Below are positions 19,827 to 28,206 of a stretch of DNA of 64,000 nt, in pieces (position 1 is the first letter of the stretch; every line of letters starts with the position of its first letter). The position numbers and the translations under genes are program-made. This DNA is from Dysgonomonas sp. BGC7. Lineage in GTDB: Bacteria > Bacteroidota > Bacteroidia > Bacteroidales > Dysgonomonadaceae. The stretch lies in contig NZ_CVRP01000010.1 in NCBI RefSeq assembly GCF_001261735.1, positions 62,001 to 126,000 on the forward strand, written 5' to 3'. The notes under the pieces are model-generated. The model was given only the letters and a program-made list of their open reading frames with translations, made no database searches and was not told the DNA's origin.

Positions 19827-19858
19827 AGGGCTATACTCTGTAAAAAAAGTATAGCCCT
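19827..19858. terminator. Hairpin after the GyrI-like gene
   Basis: A perfect 11-bp stem (AGGGCTATACT, AGTATAGCCCT) closes a loop of 10 bases that is mostly A. The T tract after it on the plus strand is weak. Confidence 0.6.
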
Positions 19859-19955
19859 AATTATATCTACTAATCTAATCACTATTAATTCAGTTGAAGA
19901 ACATATCTTTGTTAATATTCTACCGAAACGTAAATAGAGATAAATAAAGAGACTT

Positions 19956-20327
19956 ATGAATGTTGAAGAACTTAGGGAACATTGCCTGTCTATAAAAGGT
20001 TCTGTAGAGTCTATTTCTTTACAGGTTCGCAATATATTAGTATTTAAAGTAATGGGGAAAATATTTGTATATATTCCATTAGAACCGGAAGACGGTATAT
20101 TTAAAGTATATCTTAAATGTGATCCTAATAAGTCGGTTGAATTACGAGAGAAATACAACGGAGTGAATCCTGACGATTTTAAAACCCTTTTGTGGAATTG
20201 GATTACTTTAGAAAGTGATGTGCCGAATGAGTTAATTAAGGAATTGGTTAATCATTCAGTTGATGAGGTTATTCAAAAACTTTCGAAAAAGAAAAGGGCA
20301 GAATACTTAGGTATACAAAATACATGA
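19956..20327 (+). CDS. MmcQ/YjbR family protein
   Basis: 123 aa. It opens MNVEELREHCLSIKGSVESI and has FKVMGKIFVYIPLEP, KCDPNKSVELREKY, and a C-terminal SYxLVxKxLPKKK-like ending (DEVIQKLSKKKRAEY), the normal layout of the YjbR double-wing fold. These small cytoplasmic proteins have been proposed to bind DNA. The gene overlaps the next by 4 bases. Confidence 0.85.
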   Translation: MNVEELREHCLSIKGSVESISLQVRNILVFKVMGKIFVYIPLEPEDGIFKVYLKCDPNKSVELREKYNGVNPDDFKTLLWNWITLESDVPNELIKELVNHSVDEVIQKLSKKKRAEYLGIQNT

Positions 20328-21022
20328 GCATACATAAATTAGACAAAGAATATATGAGAGAGAAGCCCAATAGTGAAGATTTGTCAGCACAACTTCGATG
20401 CCCTGCCGGAGCAGAAGCTCGTCTGGTAGGAGAAAATATGTATCAGTCGAACAGTAATATGATATTCGAAACAATAAATGTCTTGAATATTCGCCCCTAT
20501 GCAAAAGTTTTTGAAATAGGGTTTGGCAGTGGAATGCACTTATCTTATTTGTTCGAAAAGGAAGACACTCTGATATATGAAGGTATTGACATTTCAGAAG
20601 CTATGGTCGAAGAAGCTAATAGAAACAATAGTTCTTTAGTGAAATTGGGTAAAGCTACTTTTAGGCATACTATTGAATCTCAATCCTTATCTCTACGAGA
20701 CTCATTTTTCGATTATTGTTTTTCGGTCAATACTATTTACTTCTGGAACAACCCTCAAGCATATTTTGATGAAATATTTCGTATTTTAAGTAAGGGTGGG
20801 GTAGTTGGTATAAGCTTTATTGCCAAGTCTTTTGGAACGAAATTGCCTTTTACACAAACTGGCTTTACTTTTTACGAGATTGATGAAGTAGAAGCGTTTC
20901 TTTATAATTCGGGCTTCATAAATATACAATACATCACATTGACCGAAGATGCTATTAGCAAAGATGGACAAAAAGTTACGCGTCCTTTTATTATCGTTAC
21001 AGCAACAAAAGATCAACACTAA
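20324..21022 (+). CDS. Class I SAM-dependent methyltransferase
   Basis: 232 aa. The SAM-binding motif I is VFEIGFGSGMHL (about residue 60), followed by an acidic end of strand 2 (YEGIDISEAMVEEA), motif IV-like YCFSVNTIYFWNNP and IFRILSKGGVVGISF. This is a methyltransferase of the ubiE/BioC-like small-molecule group; the substrate cannot be read. The ATG lies inside the end of the YjbR gene (ATGA overlap), so the two are coupled. Confidence 0.88.
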   Translation: MSIHKLDKEYMREKPNSEDLSAQLRCPAGAEARLVGENMYQSNSNMIFETINVLNIRPYAKVFEIGFGSGMHLSYLFEKEDTLIYEGIDISEAMVEEANRNNSSLVKLGKATFRHTIESQSLSLRDSFFDYCFSVNTIYFWNNPQAYFDEIFRILSKGGVVGISFIAKSFGTKLPFTQTGFTFYEIDEVEAFLYNSGFINIQYITLTEDAISKDGQKVTRPFIIVTATKDQH

Positions 21023-21105
21023 ATAGTATCGGAATAGGTTAAAATACCTAGAAATAGTGATTGTATAATCTCTTTTTACAATGTTATTTTGTATTCGAAT
21101 AATAA

Positions 21106-21121
21106 ACATTGTTCTCTATTG
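21106..21121 (+). promoter_or_regulatory. Candidate TetR operator copy 1
   Basis: ACATTGTTCTCTATTG occurs across the tetR start region, and an almost identical sequence (15 of 16 bases) occurs at 21777-21792 before the exporter genes. This copy also forms the right arm of an imperfect inverted repeat, ACAATGTT at 21078 and AACATTGT ending at 21112. Confidence 0.45.
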
Positions 21122-21732
21122 AAGTGAGAGTATTAAGAGATGATAAATATAGATCTATACTAGGAGCCGCCCGAAAGGAATTTATACAGAAAGGCTTTAA
21201 AGATGCTTCCATGCGTACTATTGCAAAGGAAGCAAATGTAGGATTGAGTAATATTTATAACTACTTTACAAATAAAGATGAAATATTTCTTGAAATTGTA
21301 TCACCTGCCCGAGACGATTTATCCTCTTTTGTAAAAGAGAAGCATACCGAAAAGTATATAGACTTTAATTTTATGTCTACTCTCGCTTATCAGGAAGAGA
21401 CAGTAGATGTATATATACAACTACTTATAAAGTATAAAGAAGAAATTCGATTATTGCTCTTTCAGTCGCAGGGTTCTACGATGGAAAACTTTCGGGAAAT
21501 TCTGACTGAATATCTTACCGATGTTTCAAATAATCATAAAACAATAGTGAAGAAACATTATCCGCAAGTGCATGATGTTTCATCTTTTTTCACTCATACG
21601 CTATGCGCGTTTATGGTGAGTATTGTTGGTGAAATTGTAACACATGATATGGATAAGCATAAGATAAGGGAGTTTTTCAGAGAATACTTCCGGTTTCAGA
21701 TTGCCGGATGGCGCGAATTAACAGGAATATAA
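21109..21732 (+). CDS. TetR/AcrR family transcriptional regulator
   Basis: 207 aa from a TTG at 21109; a GTG at 21124 is equally possible and would leave the candidate operator untranslated. The N-terminal HTH is typical: ILGAARKEFIQKGFKDASMR, TIAKEANVGLSNIYNYFTNK. The C-terminal two thirds are helical and bind the inducer. It precedes a two-gene ABC exporter and is probably its repressor. A strong terminator separates it from the exporter, so each has its own promoter. Confidence 0.88.
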   Translation: MFSIEVRVLRDDKYRSILGAARKEFIQKGFKDASMRTIAKEANVGLSNIYNYFTNKDEIFLEIVSPARDDLSSFVKEKHTEKYIDFNFMSTLAYQEETVDVYIQLLIKYKEEIRLLLFQSQGSTMENFREILTEYLTDVSNNHKTIVKKHYPQVHDVSSFFTHTLCAFMVSIVGEIVTHDMDKHKIREFFREYFRFQIAGWRELTGI

Positions 21733-21764
21733 AGGGAGGCTAACGATAGCCTCCCTTCTTTTTT
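21732..21764 (+). terminator. Terminator of the tetR gene
   Basis: An 8- to 10-bp G+C-rich stem (GGGAGGCT, AGCCTCCC) with a short loop is followed by TTCTTTTTT. It starts at the tetR stop codon. Confidence 0.9.
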
Positions 21765-21776
21765 GAACAAAACAGG

Positions 21777-21792
21777 ACATTGTTCGCTATTG
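21777..21792 (+). promoter_or_regulatory. Candidate TetR operator copy 2
   Basis: ACATTGTTCGCTATTG, one base different from the copy at 21106. It also sits inside an inverted repeat GAACAA (21765-21770) and TTGTTC (21780-21785). It lies 35 bases before the first exporter gene. Confidence 0.45.
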
Positions 21793-21827
21793 GTTAAACT
21801 TAATTAGTAAATATATAATATGATCGT

Positions 21828-23597
21828 ATGAATACATTAAAAAAACTACAACACTACATGGGTAGCCGAAAGATACTTCTTCCTGTATCCATGTTGCTTT
21901 CCGCACTTAGTGCATTGGCGGGTATGTTACCCTTTATTTCTATTTGGCTCATAGTCAAAAGTCTTTTGGAAACGGGAGGTATTCCGGGCGAAGATGTAAC
22001 AACCTATGCTTGGTGGGCTGCCGGATCGGCAGCCGGAGGTGTTATCCTATACTATGCTGCTTTGATGTCGTCACATCTTGCAGCATTCAGAGTGGAGTCT
22101 AACATACGAAGCGAAGCTATGCAAAAAGTTATAAAGATGCCTCTCGGATTTTTCGATACTAATACCAGCGGTCGTATTCGGAAAATAATAGATGACAATG
22201 CAAGTATTACCCATAGCTTTCTGGCTCATCAGCTACCCGATCTTGCTGCTACAATAATAATTCCTGCTGTATCTATTATCCTCATATTTATTTTCGACTG
22301 GCAGCTTGGAATAGCATGTATGATACCCATTATAATTTCTTTTATACTTATGACATCTATGATGGGAGGTAAATCCCAGCAATTTATGAAAAACTATATG
22401 ACTTCGCTCGAAGAAATGAATACCGAAGCCGTGGAATATGTAAGAGGAATTCCTGTGGTCAAAGTTTTTCAGCAGACAATCTATTCATTTAAGAACTTTC
22501 ATAAGGCAATTATGAGTTACAATCATATGGTGTATGGCTATACTATCATGTGGAAGCAACCGATGTCGTTATATACAGTAATCATCAATGGATTCGTTTT
22601 CTTTCTGGCTCCTGTATGTATTTTATTGATCGGTTATTCAGGGAATTATACTTCTGTTTTACTTAATTTCTTTTTGTTTGTTCTGGTAACTCCTGTCTTC
22701 TCTCAGAGTATTATGAAAAGTATGTATCTGGAACAGGCTTTCGGACAAGCAAGTGAAGTAATGGAGCGGCTTGATAACCTGACATCCTTTGCCAATCTCT
22801 CTGTTTCTGCGAATCCCCGAAAAATAGAAAAATATAATATAGTATTTAATAAAGTCTCATTCACTTATCCCGATGCTGTCCAAAAGGCTATTGATGAGAT
22901 AAGTTTTAGTATTCCGGAAGGGAAAACAGTCGCTTTAGTTGGAGCTTCGGGAAGCGGAAAAACAACGATTGCCCGTCTTATACCCCGTTTCTGGGATGCA
23001 GGTGAAGGACAAGTGTCCATCGGAGGCCTTGATGTAAAAGATATTGATTCGGATGACTTGATGGATAAAATTTCTTTTGTGTTTCAGAATACGAAACTTT
23101 TTAAAACAACATTATTGGAGAATATAAAATATGGTAATCCAAATGCAACAATAGATGAGGTAAATCTGGCTGTGGATATGGCTCAATGCCGCGAGATAAT
23201 AGACAAACAACCTTTAGGCTTACAAACCAAAATTGGGGTAGAGGGAACTTATCTGTCGGGAGGAGAACAGCAGCGTATCGTTTTGGCTCGTGCTATCTTG
23301 AAGAATGCACCGATTGTAGTATTGGACGAGGCTACAGCATTTGCAGACCCCGAAAATGAACATTTGATACATAGAGCTTTGAAAGAGCTGACAAGAGGAA
23401 AAACAGTCTTGATAATCGCCCATCGCCTAACCAGTATTGCAGATGCGGATAATATTTTGGTAATAGACAAAGGACAAATCGCAGAACAAGGATCACATAC
23501 CGAACTGCTCAACAGACAAGGAATTTATTTACATATGTGGAACGAATACCAGCAATCGGTTTGCTGGACAATAGGAAAGGAGGCACACAATGCTTGA
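21828..23597 (+). CDS. ABC exporter subunit 1 (fused permease and ATPase)
   Basis: 589 aa. An N-terminal six-helix exporter membrane domain (about 15-310) is followed by an ATPase domain with Walker A GASGSGKT (about 371), signature LSGGEQQR (about 475), Walker B VVLDEATAF and the switch histidine AHRLTS. The D-loop reads AFADPENE in place of the more common SLD, as in one half of heterodimeric exporters of the YbtPQ/IrtAB type. It is 8 bases overlapped by subunit 2. The substrate is unknown; the TetR neighbour suggests a toxic compound or siderophore. Confidence 0.92.
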   Translation: MNTLKKLQHYMGSRKILLPVSMLLSALSALAGMLPFISIWLIVKSLLETGGIPGEDVTTYAWWAAGSAAGGVILYYAALMSSHLAAFRVESNIRSEAMQKVIKMPLGFFDTNTSGRIRKIIDDNASITHSFLAHQLPDLAATIIIPAVSIILIFIFDWQLGIACMIPIIISFILMTSMMGGKSQQFMKNYMTSLEEMNTEAVEYVRGIPVVKVFQQTIYSFKNFHKAIMSYNHMVYGYTIMWKQPMSLYTVIINGFVFFLAPVCILLIGYSGNYTSVLLNFFLFVLVTPVFSQSIMKSMYLEQAFGQASEVMERLDNLTSFANLSVSANPRKIEKYNIVFNKVSFTYPDAVQKAIDEISFSIPEGKTVALVGASGSGKTTIARLIPRFWDAGEGQVSIGGLDVKDIDSDDLMDKISFVFQNTKLFKTTLLENIKYGNPNATIDEVNLAVDMAQCREIIDKQPLGLQTKIGVEGTYLSGGEQQRIVLARAILKNAPIVVLDEATAFADPENEHLIHRALKELTRGKTVLIIAHRLTSIADADNILVIDKGQIAEQGSHTELLNRQGIYLHMWNEYQQSVCWTIGKEAHNA

Positions 23598-25320
23598 TAT
23601 GATAAGACAACGTTTTGCTCTGTCGGTTAAAGGAGCTAAAGATTTTTGTAAAGGAGTATTTTTCACAACTCTTTTAGATATAGCATTGATGTTACCTGCT
23701 GTATTTACTTTCGTTTTTCTCGAAGATTACCTTCGTCCGATACTTAACCCTTCGGGAAGTGTAATACATGGAATAGCTTATTACATTGTTCTTGCTCTTA
23801 TTTTTATGCTGGTCATGTATGTTATAGCTCTTTGGCAATATCAAAGCACTTTTACCAGTGTGTACGAAGAAAGTGCAAACCGCCGCATATCGTTGGCCGA
23901 AAAATTGAGAAAACTTCCCTTAGCTTTCTTTGGCGAAAAGAATCTATCGGATCTTACATCTACTATTATGGACGATTGTACCGATTTGGAGCATACATTC
24001 TCACATGCTGTGCCACAACTTTTTGCGTCGATAATCAGTATTATACTTATTGCTATCGGAATGTTTTTCTACAATTGGCAATTGTCTCTGGCTCTATTTT
24101 GGGTTGTACCCTTAGCATTTGCAATTTTGTTAATAGCCAAAAAGAAGATACGTAAAGATTTCGGAGATAATTATCTGGATAAACGAAATGTAAGCGAACA
24201 CATACAAGAGGGCTTAGAAGCTGTTCAGGAAATAAAATCTTACAATCAGGAAGCAGATTATCTGGGAAAATTGGATGAAAAAATAAAAAAATACGAGAAG
24301 AGTCAGACTACCGGTGAATTGATGACAGGAGTTCTTGTAAACGGAGCGCAAAGTTTGCTGAAACTCGGATTGGCTAGTGTAATTATTGTTGGAGCTAAAT
24401 TATTGGCAACAGGCGATGTAGACCTATTTACATATCTTATTTTTATGGTAATAGGTTCGAGGATATATGCTCCTGTATCGGAAGTTTTTAATAATCTGGC
24501 TGCTTTGTTCTATCTTGACATCCGTATCAACCGAATGAATGAAATGGAAGCATTACCAATTCAGCAAGGGAACACAGACTTTAACCCTTCCGATTATAAT
24601 ATTGAGTTTAATGATGTTACTTTTTCTTATGAATCGGGTAAACAGATATTGAAAGATATTTCTTTCACTGCCCGACAGGGTGAAATTACTGCATTGGTCG
24701 GTCCATCGGGTAGTGGAAAAAGTACGGCAGCCAAACTTGCTGCTCGTTTTTGGGATATTCAATCGGGGAAGATATTACTGGGTAAACAGGATATTAGTCT
24801 CGTTGAACCTGAAACTTTACTGAAAAATTATTCAGTAGTCTTTCAGGATGTAGTTCTTTTCAATGCTTCTGTTATGGATAATATCCGGATAGGCAGGCGA
24901 GATGCCAGCGATGAAGAAGTGATGTGTGCAGCACAGCTTGCCCAATGCGACGAATTTGTTCGTAAAATGCCACAGGGCTATCAAACCGTAATAGGCGAAA
25001 ATGGTGAGACGCTTTCGGGTGGAGAGCGTCAGCGGGTATCCATTGCCCGAGCTTTGTTGAAGGATGCTCCTATTGTTTTGCTGGATGAAGCTACAGCCTC
25101 ACTTGATGTAGAGAACGAAACGAAAATACAAACTGCTATTTCGGAGCTCGTACGGAATAAAACTGTTTTAATCATCGCTCATCGTATGCGAACAATTGCT
25201 AATGCTGATAAAATCATTGTATTGGATAATGGAAGTATTGCTGAAATGGGTACACCTGATGATCTGAAAAATAAAAATGGTATTTTCTCTCAAATGGTAG
25301 AAAAACAAATGGCGACATAA
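23590..25320 (+). CDS. ABC exporter subunit 2 (fused permease and ATPase)
   Basis: 576 aa. The same layout as subunit 1: membrane domain (about 15-310), Walker A GPSGSGKS (about 371), signature LSGGERQR (about 475), Walker B VLLDEATASLD and AHRMRT. The canonical SLD D-loop here and the altered one in subunit 1 suggest an asymmetric heterodimer. The start lies inside the end of subunit 1, giving translational coupling and probably equal amounts. A hairpin terminator follows. Confidence 0.92.
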   Translation: MLDMIRQRFALSVKGAKDFCKGVFFTTLLDIALMLPAVFTFVFLEDYLRPILNPSGSVIHGIAYYIVLALIFMLVMYVIALWQYQSTFTSVYEESANRRISLAEKLRKLPLAFFGEKNLSDLTSTIMDDCTDLEHTFSHAVPQLFASIISIILIAIGMFFYNWQLSLALFWVVPLAFAILLIAKKKIRKDFGDNYLDKRNVSEHIQEGLEAVQEIKSYNQEADYLGKLDEKIKKYEKSQTTGELMTGVLVNGAQSLLKLGLASVIIVGAKLLATGDVDLFTYLIFMVIGSRIYAPVSEVFNNLAALFYLDIRINRMNEMEALPIQQGNTDFNPSDYNIEFNDVTFSYESGKQILKDISFTARQGEITALVGPSGSGKSTAAKLAARFWDIQSGKILLGKQDISLVEPETLLKNYSVVFQDVVLFNASVMDNIRIGRRDASDEEVMCAAQLAQCDEFVRKMPQGYQTVIGENGETLSGGERQRVSIARALLKDAPIVLLDEATASLDVENETKIQTAISELVRNKTVLIIAHRMRTIANADKIIVLDNGSIAEMGTPDDLKNKNGIFSQMVEKQMAT

Positions 25321-25373
25321 TTAATTTTCTATACCCCTACTATGATAGGATATGCTATAGCGTAAAATATGAG

Positions 25374-25422
25374 AAAAGTTCTAAAAGTAAAATGAAACTG
25401 ATACTTTTGGAGCTTTTCTTTT
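25374..25422. terminator. Terminator after the ABC exporter
   Basis: A 16-bp stem with two imperfect pairs (AAAAGTTCTAAAAGTA, TACTTTTGGAGCTTTT) is followed by CTTTT. It lies between the exporter and the convergent hydratase operon. Confidence 0.7.
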
Positions 25423-25514
25423 GTAAATAAGAAGATTATATTATAAAACTGTACAGTGAGCAAGATTAGTTATCTTAAATGCTTGCTATAAATAAACATA
25501 TAAATATCCTGAGC

Positions 25515-26078
25515 TTATTTGGCATATTCTTTACGGCCGTCCTCGTACATATTATTACCAAAAGAATCTATAGCAACAATAACAGGTAGTTTATTAACGA
25601 TTAGTCTTCTCACGGCTTCCGTTCCAAGTTCTTCGTATGCAATGATTTCAGCTTTTTCTACACATTTACCCATCAGAGCGGCGGCTCCACCTATTGCGGC
25701 AAAATAAATACCATTATGTTTTACAATACTGTCTACAACCTCTTTGCTTCTCAGCCCTTTGCCAATCATTACTTTTAGCCCCTGTTCTATAAGTTTTGGT
25801 GTATATAAATCCATTCTGCCGCTGGTAGTAGGGCCTACCGATCCAATAGGTTTACCCGGTTTTGGAGGACATGGGCCTGCGTAATATATAGCTGCACCAT
25901 TAAAGTCGAAAGGCATTGTTTCTCCCCGATCGAGTAGTTCGCACATCTTTTTATGTGCTGCATCGCGGGCAGTATATACAATTCCCGATATATAGACCAT
26001 ATCACCGGATTTCAGGCTTTTTATTATATCGTCAGTAAAAGGTGTTGTAATCTCTATTCTTTTATTTTCCATAACCAA
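25515..26078 (-). CDS. Class I fumarase-type hydratase, beta subunit (probable mesaconase)
   Basis: 187 aa. It matches the C-terminal half of class I fumarases and the beta subunit of two-subunit L-tartrate dehydratase and mesaconase (GDMVYISGIVYTARDAAHK, YYAGPCPPKPGKPIGSVGPT, TSGRMDLYTPKLIEQGL, FFAAIGGAAALMGK-like AIGGAAALMGK). With the alpha subunit it would hydrate mesaconate to citramalate, the next step after methylaspartate ammonia-lyase in this operon. Fumarate or tartrate remain possible substrates. It is the last gene of the operon, 5 bases after alpha. Confidence 0.85.
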   Translation of the reverse strand: MVMENKRIEITTPFTDDIIKSLKSGDMVYISGIVYTARDAAHKKMCELLDRGETMPFDFNGAAIYYAGPCPPKPGKPIGSVGPTTSGRMDLYTPKLIEQGLKVMIGKGLRSKEVVDSIVKHNGIYFAAIGGAAALMGKCVEKAEIIAYEELGTEAVRRLIVNKLPVIVAIDSFGNNMYEDGRKEYAK

Positions 26079-26083
26079 ATTGC

Positions 26084-26929
26084 TTATAAATTACCTTCTG
26101 CGTGTCTCGTTGCATGACAACCAATATTTACGGATACAGGAAGTCCTGCTATATGAGTAGGATAGGTGAGGATGTTTACACTGAGGGCGGTTGTTGTTCC
26201 TCCAAATCCTGCTGGGCCTATTCCTAACGAATTGATCGACTCCAGAAGTTCAGCTTCCAGTTGGGCAAGCATTGAATTCTCATTGTGTTCGCTGACAGGT
26301 CTGAGTAAGGCTTTTTTGCTCAGATATGCACTTTTTTCCATTGTTCCGCCAATACCAATGCCAACTATAATTGGTGGACAAGGATTTGCTCCGGCTTCCG
26401 ATATTGTATTTAAAACAAAGTCTTTCACTCCCTCTATACCCTGACTTGGCTTCAACATCCTAAGCTGACTCATATTTTCACTACCAAATCCCTTTGGAGC
26501 TACCACTATATTAAAAGTATTGCCTTCTACTATGTCGTAATGAATAACCGCCGGCGTATTGTCTTTCGTATTCACTCTGTCTAAGGGATCTTTTACAACG
26601 GATTTACGCAAATAACCTTTCTCGTAACCTCTTCTTACACCTTCGTTTACAGCCTTTTCAAGAAGTTGTCCTTCAATGTGCACATCTTGTCCTATAGTAA
26701 CAAATACAACAGCCATACCCGTATCTTGGCAGATAGGGCTGGTCTCACTCTTTGCAATTTCTGCATTTTCAATCAATGTCCCTAAGATTTCTTTGCCTAA
26801 ACTGGATTTTTCTTTCGATCTACAATTATTCAAACAGATAAAAATATCTTCAGTCAGGTTGCAATTCGCTTCTATACACAGTTTCTCTACAAGATTGGTT
26901 ATATCATCGGCCTGTATCGTTCTTATCAT
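26084..26929 (-). CDS. Class I fumarase-type hydratase, alpha subunit (probable mesaconase)
   Basis: 281 aa. N-terminal half of the class I hydratase. Three conserved cysteines that hold the [4Fe-4S] cluster are present: SPICQDTGMA, GANPCPPIIVGIGIGG and NIGCHATRHAEG. The enzyme should be oxygen sensitive, in keeping with an anaerobe. Known mesaconase in methylaspartate fermenters is a two-subunit enzyme of this family, and this pair sits in an operon with glutamate mutase and mal, so mesaconate is the favoured substrate. The stop of the upstream gene and this start almost touch. Confidence 0.87.
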   Translation of the reverse strand: MIRTIQADDITNLVEKLCIEANCNLTEDIFICLNNCRSKEKSSLGKEILGTLIENAEIAKSETSPICQDTGMAVVFVTIGQDVHIEGQLLEKAVNEGVRRGYEKGYLRKSVVKDPLDRVNTKDNTPAVIHYDIVEGNTFNIVVAPKGFGSENMSQLRMLKPSQGIEGVKDFVLNTISEAGANPCPPIIVGIGIGGTMEKSAYLSKKALLRPVSEHNENSMLAQLEAELLESINSLGIGPAGFGGTTTALSVNILTYPTHIAGLPVSVNIGCHATRHAEGNL

Positions 26930-27871
26930 TTAGCTTTGTCTTTTTAAGAAATGAATCGTATTTAGATTTCGTATGTCAATATTGTCATCATCACTCAGGC
27001 AGCCAACAAGACAATATGTATTTGTTTTGGGATCTTCTATAAACCTTCTGATAAAAGAAAAATGCTCCACTTCTGACGTATTCCTTATATGGAAGCGAGG
27101 CCCATCACATTTAACAATTACATCTCCTATCATAATATGATCTTCATCGTAATAACTGACATCGAGATTTTCTGAAAGTTTTTGTTTTACCCTTTCCGAT
27201 AATTTGGCAAAGTCAAGATCTACTTCCTTTATAAATTTCAGTACAAACCCGTTTCTCATATCAGAACTATAGAACAGGTTACTACTTATACCAAATTCTG
27301 TATTCAGTATAAGTATTGTTATGTCCTCGATTGTATGTGCTACTTTACGATACCAAAGAGAATCGTGCACTATATCATAAATACTCTTAGGCAAAGGGCC
27401 GAAAATACTGGGACGAGTGACAATGATTTCTTCTCCGATACCTACAATAATATCGGCATTGATACCCAAAGCAGGAAATAGCAGGTCGAAGTGTTCGATA
27501 ATAATTCTACGTTTTCTTTCCAGTATTTTTTTTACAAAATCTACAATTTCGTGCATCTGAGTAAATGCTACTTGAAAGCGCATATCTATGTGATATGTAG
27601 TTGAATCATATATATCCTCTGCCAAATCTCTTACCTGCATTATCTTTCGGGGATTCAAAGTGTCATCATCGTTCGACAATTCCAGTCCCGGAAACATCCC
27701 TTTGATAAGAGATGATTTTCCAGAACCGGCATCTCCTACAATACCTATAAGGCGATCGTTGTAGTGCAGATGACGTTGCGATATTTGCTCCCCCAAGAAA
27801 AGTAAGCGTTCCCTCCCTCGAGGAGCAAAGTATTGAGAAAAGACAGAATATTCCTGTATGAGATTACGCAT
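26930..27871 (-). CDS. P-loop NTPase of unknown role in the glutamate mutase operon
   Basis: 313 aa. A Walker A motif is plain (GDAGSGKSS, residues 46-54). Around it are LIGIVGD and, further on, RRIIIEHFDLLFPAL, which could supply the acidic Walker B position. No signal peptide or membrane helix. I cannot place it in a named family with certainty. Its fixed place between DUF4387 and the hydratase suggests a kinase-like, chaperone or cofactor-loading role in this pathway, but nothing in the sequence proves one. Confidence 0.6.
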   Translation of the reverse strand: MRNLIQEYSVFSQYFAPRGRERLLFLGEQISQRHLHYNDRLIGIVGDAGSGKSSLIKGMFPGLELSNDDDTLNPRKIMQVRDLAEDIYDSTTYHIDMRFQVAFTQMHEIVDFVKKILERKRRIIIEHFDLLFPALGINADIIVGIGEEIIVTRPSIFGPLPKSIYDIVHDSLWYRKVAHTIEDITILILNTEFGISSNLFYSSDMRNGFVLKFIKEVDLDFAKLSERVKQKLSENLDVSYYDEDHIMIGDVIVKCDGPRFHIRNTSEVEHFSFIRRFIEDPKTNTYCLVGCLSDDDNIDIRNLNTIHFLKRQS

Positions 27872-27877
27872 AATAAT

Positions 27878-28195
27878 TTATAAATGAAATTTATAGTTCA
27901 TTAGTGGCGAATGCTGCTGAGCACCATATACATCTGTTTCGCCCAAAGCTCCTGACGGAATAGGACGTACTATTGTTATTTTTACAGCTTTTGCCGGATC
28001 AAAATATACCAGATTGATAATGTTTGACAACGGTATGTTGTATAACTTGGCAAATGACTGCTCGTTAATTGCATTGGCTACTTTCACTTTGTTATACATT
28101 TCAAAGTCCTTGAATATTACGTCAAAAGTAAGTTCGTAAGGCCCTGAATTTTTACTTCGTATAACCGATGCTACATCTATTAATTTATATTCCAT
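27878..28195 (-). CDS. DUF4387 protein
   Basis: 105 aa. Small cytoplasmic protein: MEYKLIDVASVIRSKNSGPY, FDVIFKDFEMYNKVK, NIINLVYFDPAKAVKITIVR, and a final QQHSPLMNYKF. This is the DUF4387 pattern; the family commonly lies beside AtuA/DUF1446 proteins, as here, and is probably a second subunit of the same enzyme. Function not established. It lies 11 bases after the atuA-like gene and 6 before the P-loop gene. Confidence 0.8.
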   Translation of the reverse strand: MEYKLIDVASVIRSKNSGPYELTFDVIFKDFEMYNKVKVANAINEQSFAKLYNIPLSNIINLVYFDPAKAVKITIVRPIPSGALGETDVYGAQQHSPLMNYKFHL

Positions 28196-28206
28196 AACTT
28201 CTTCTT

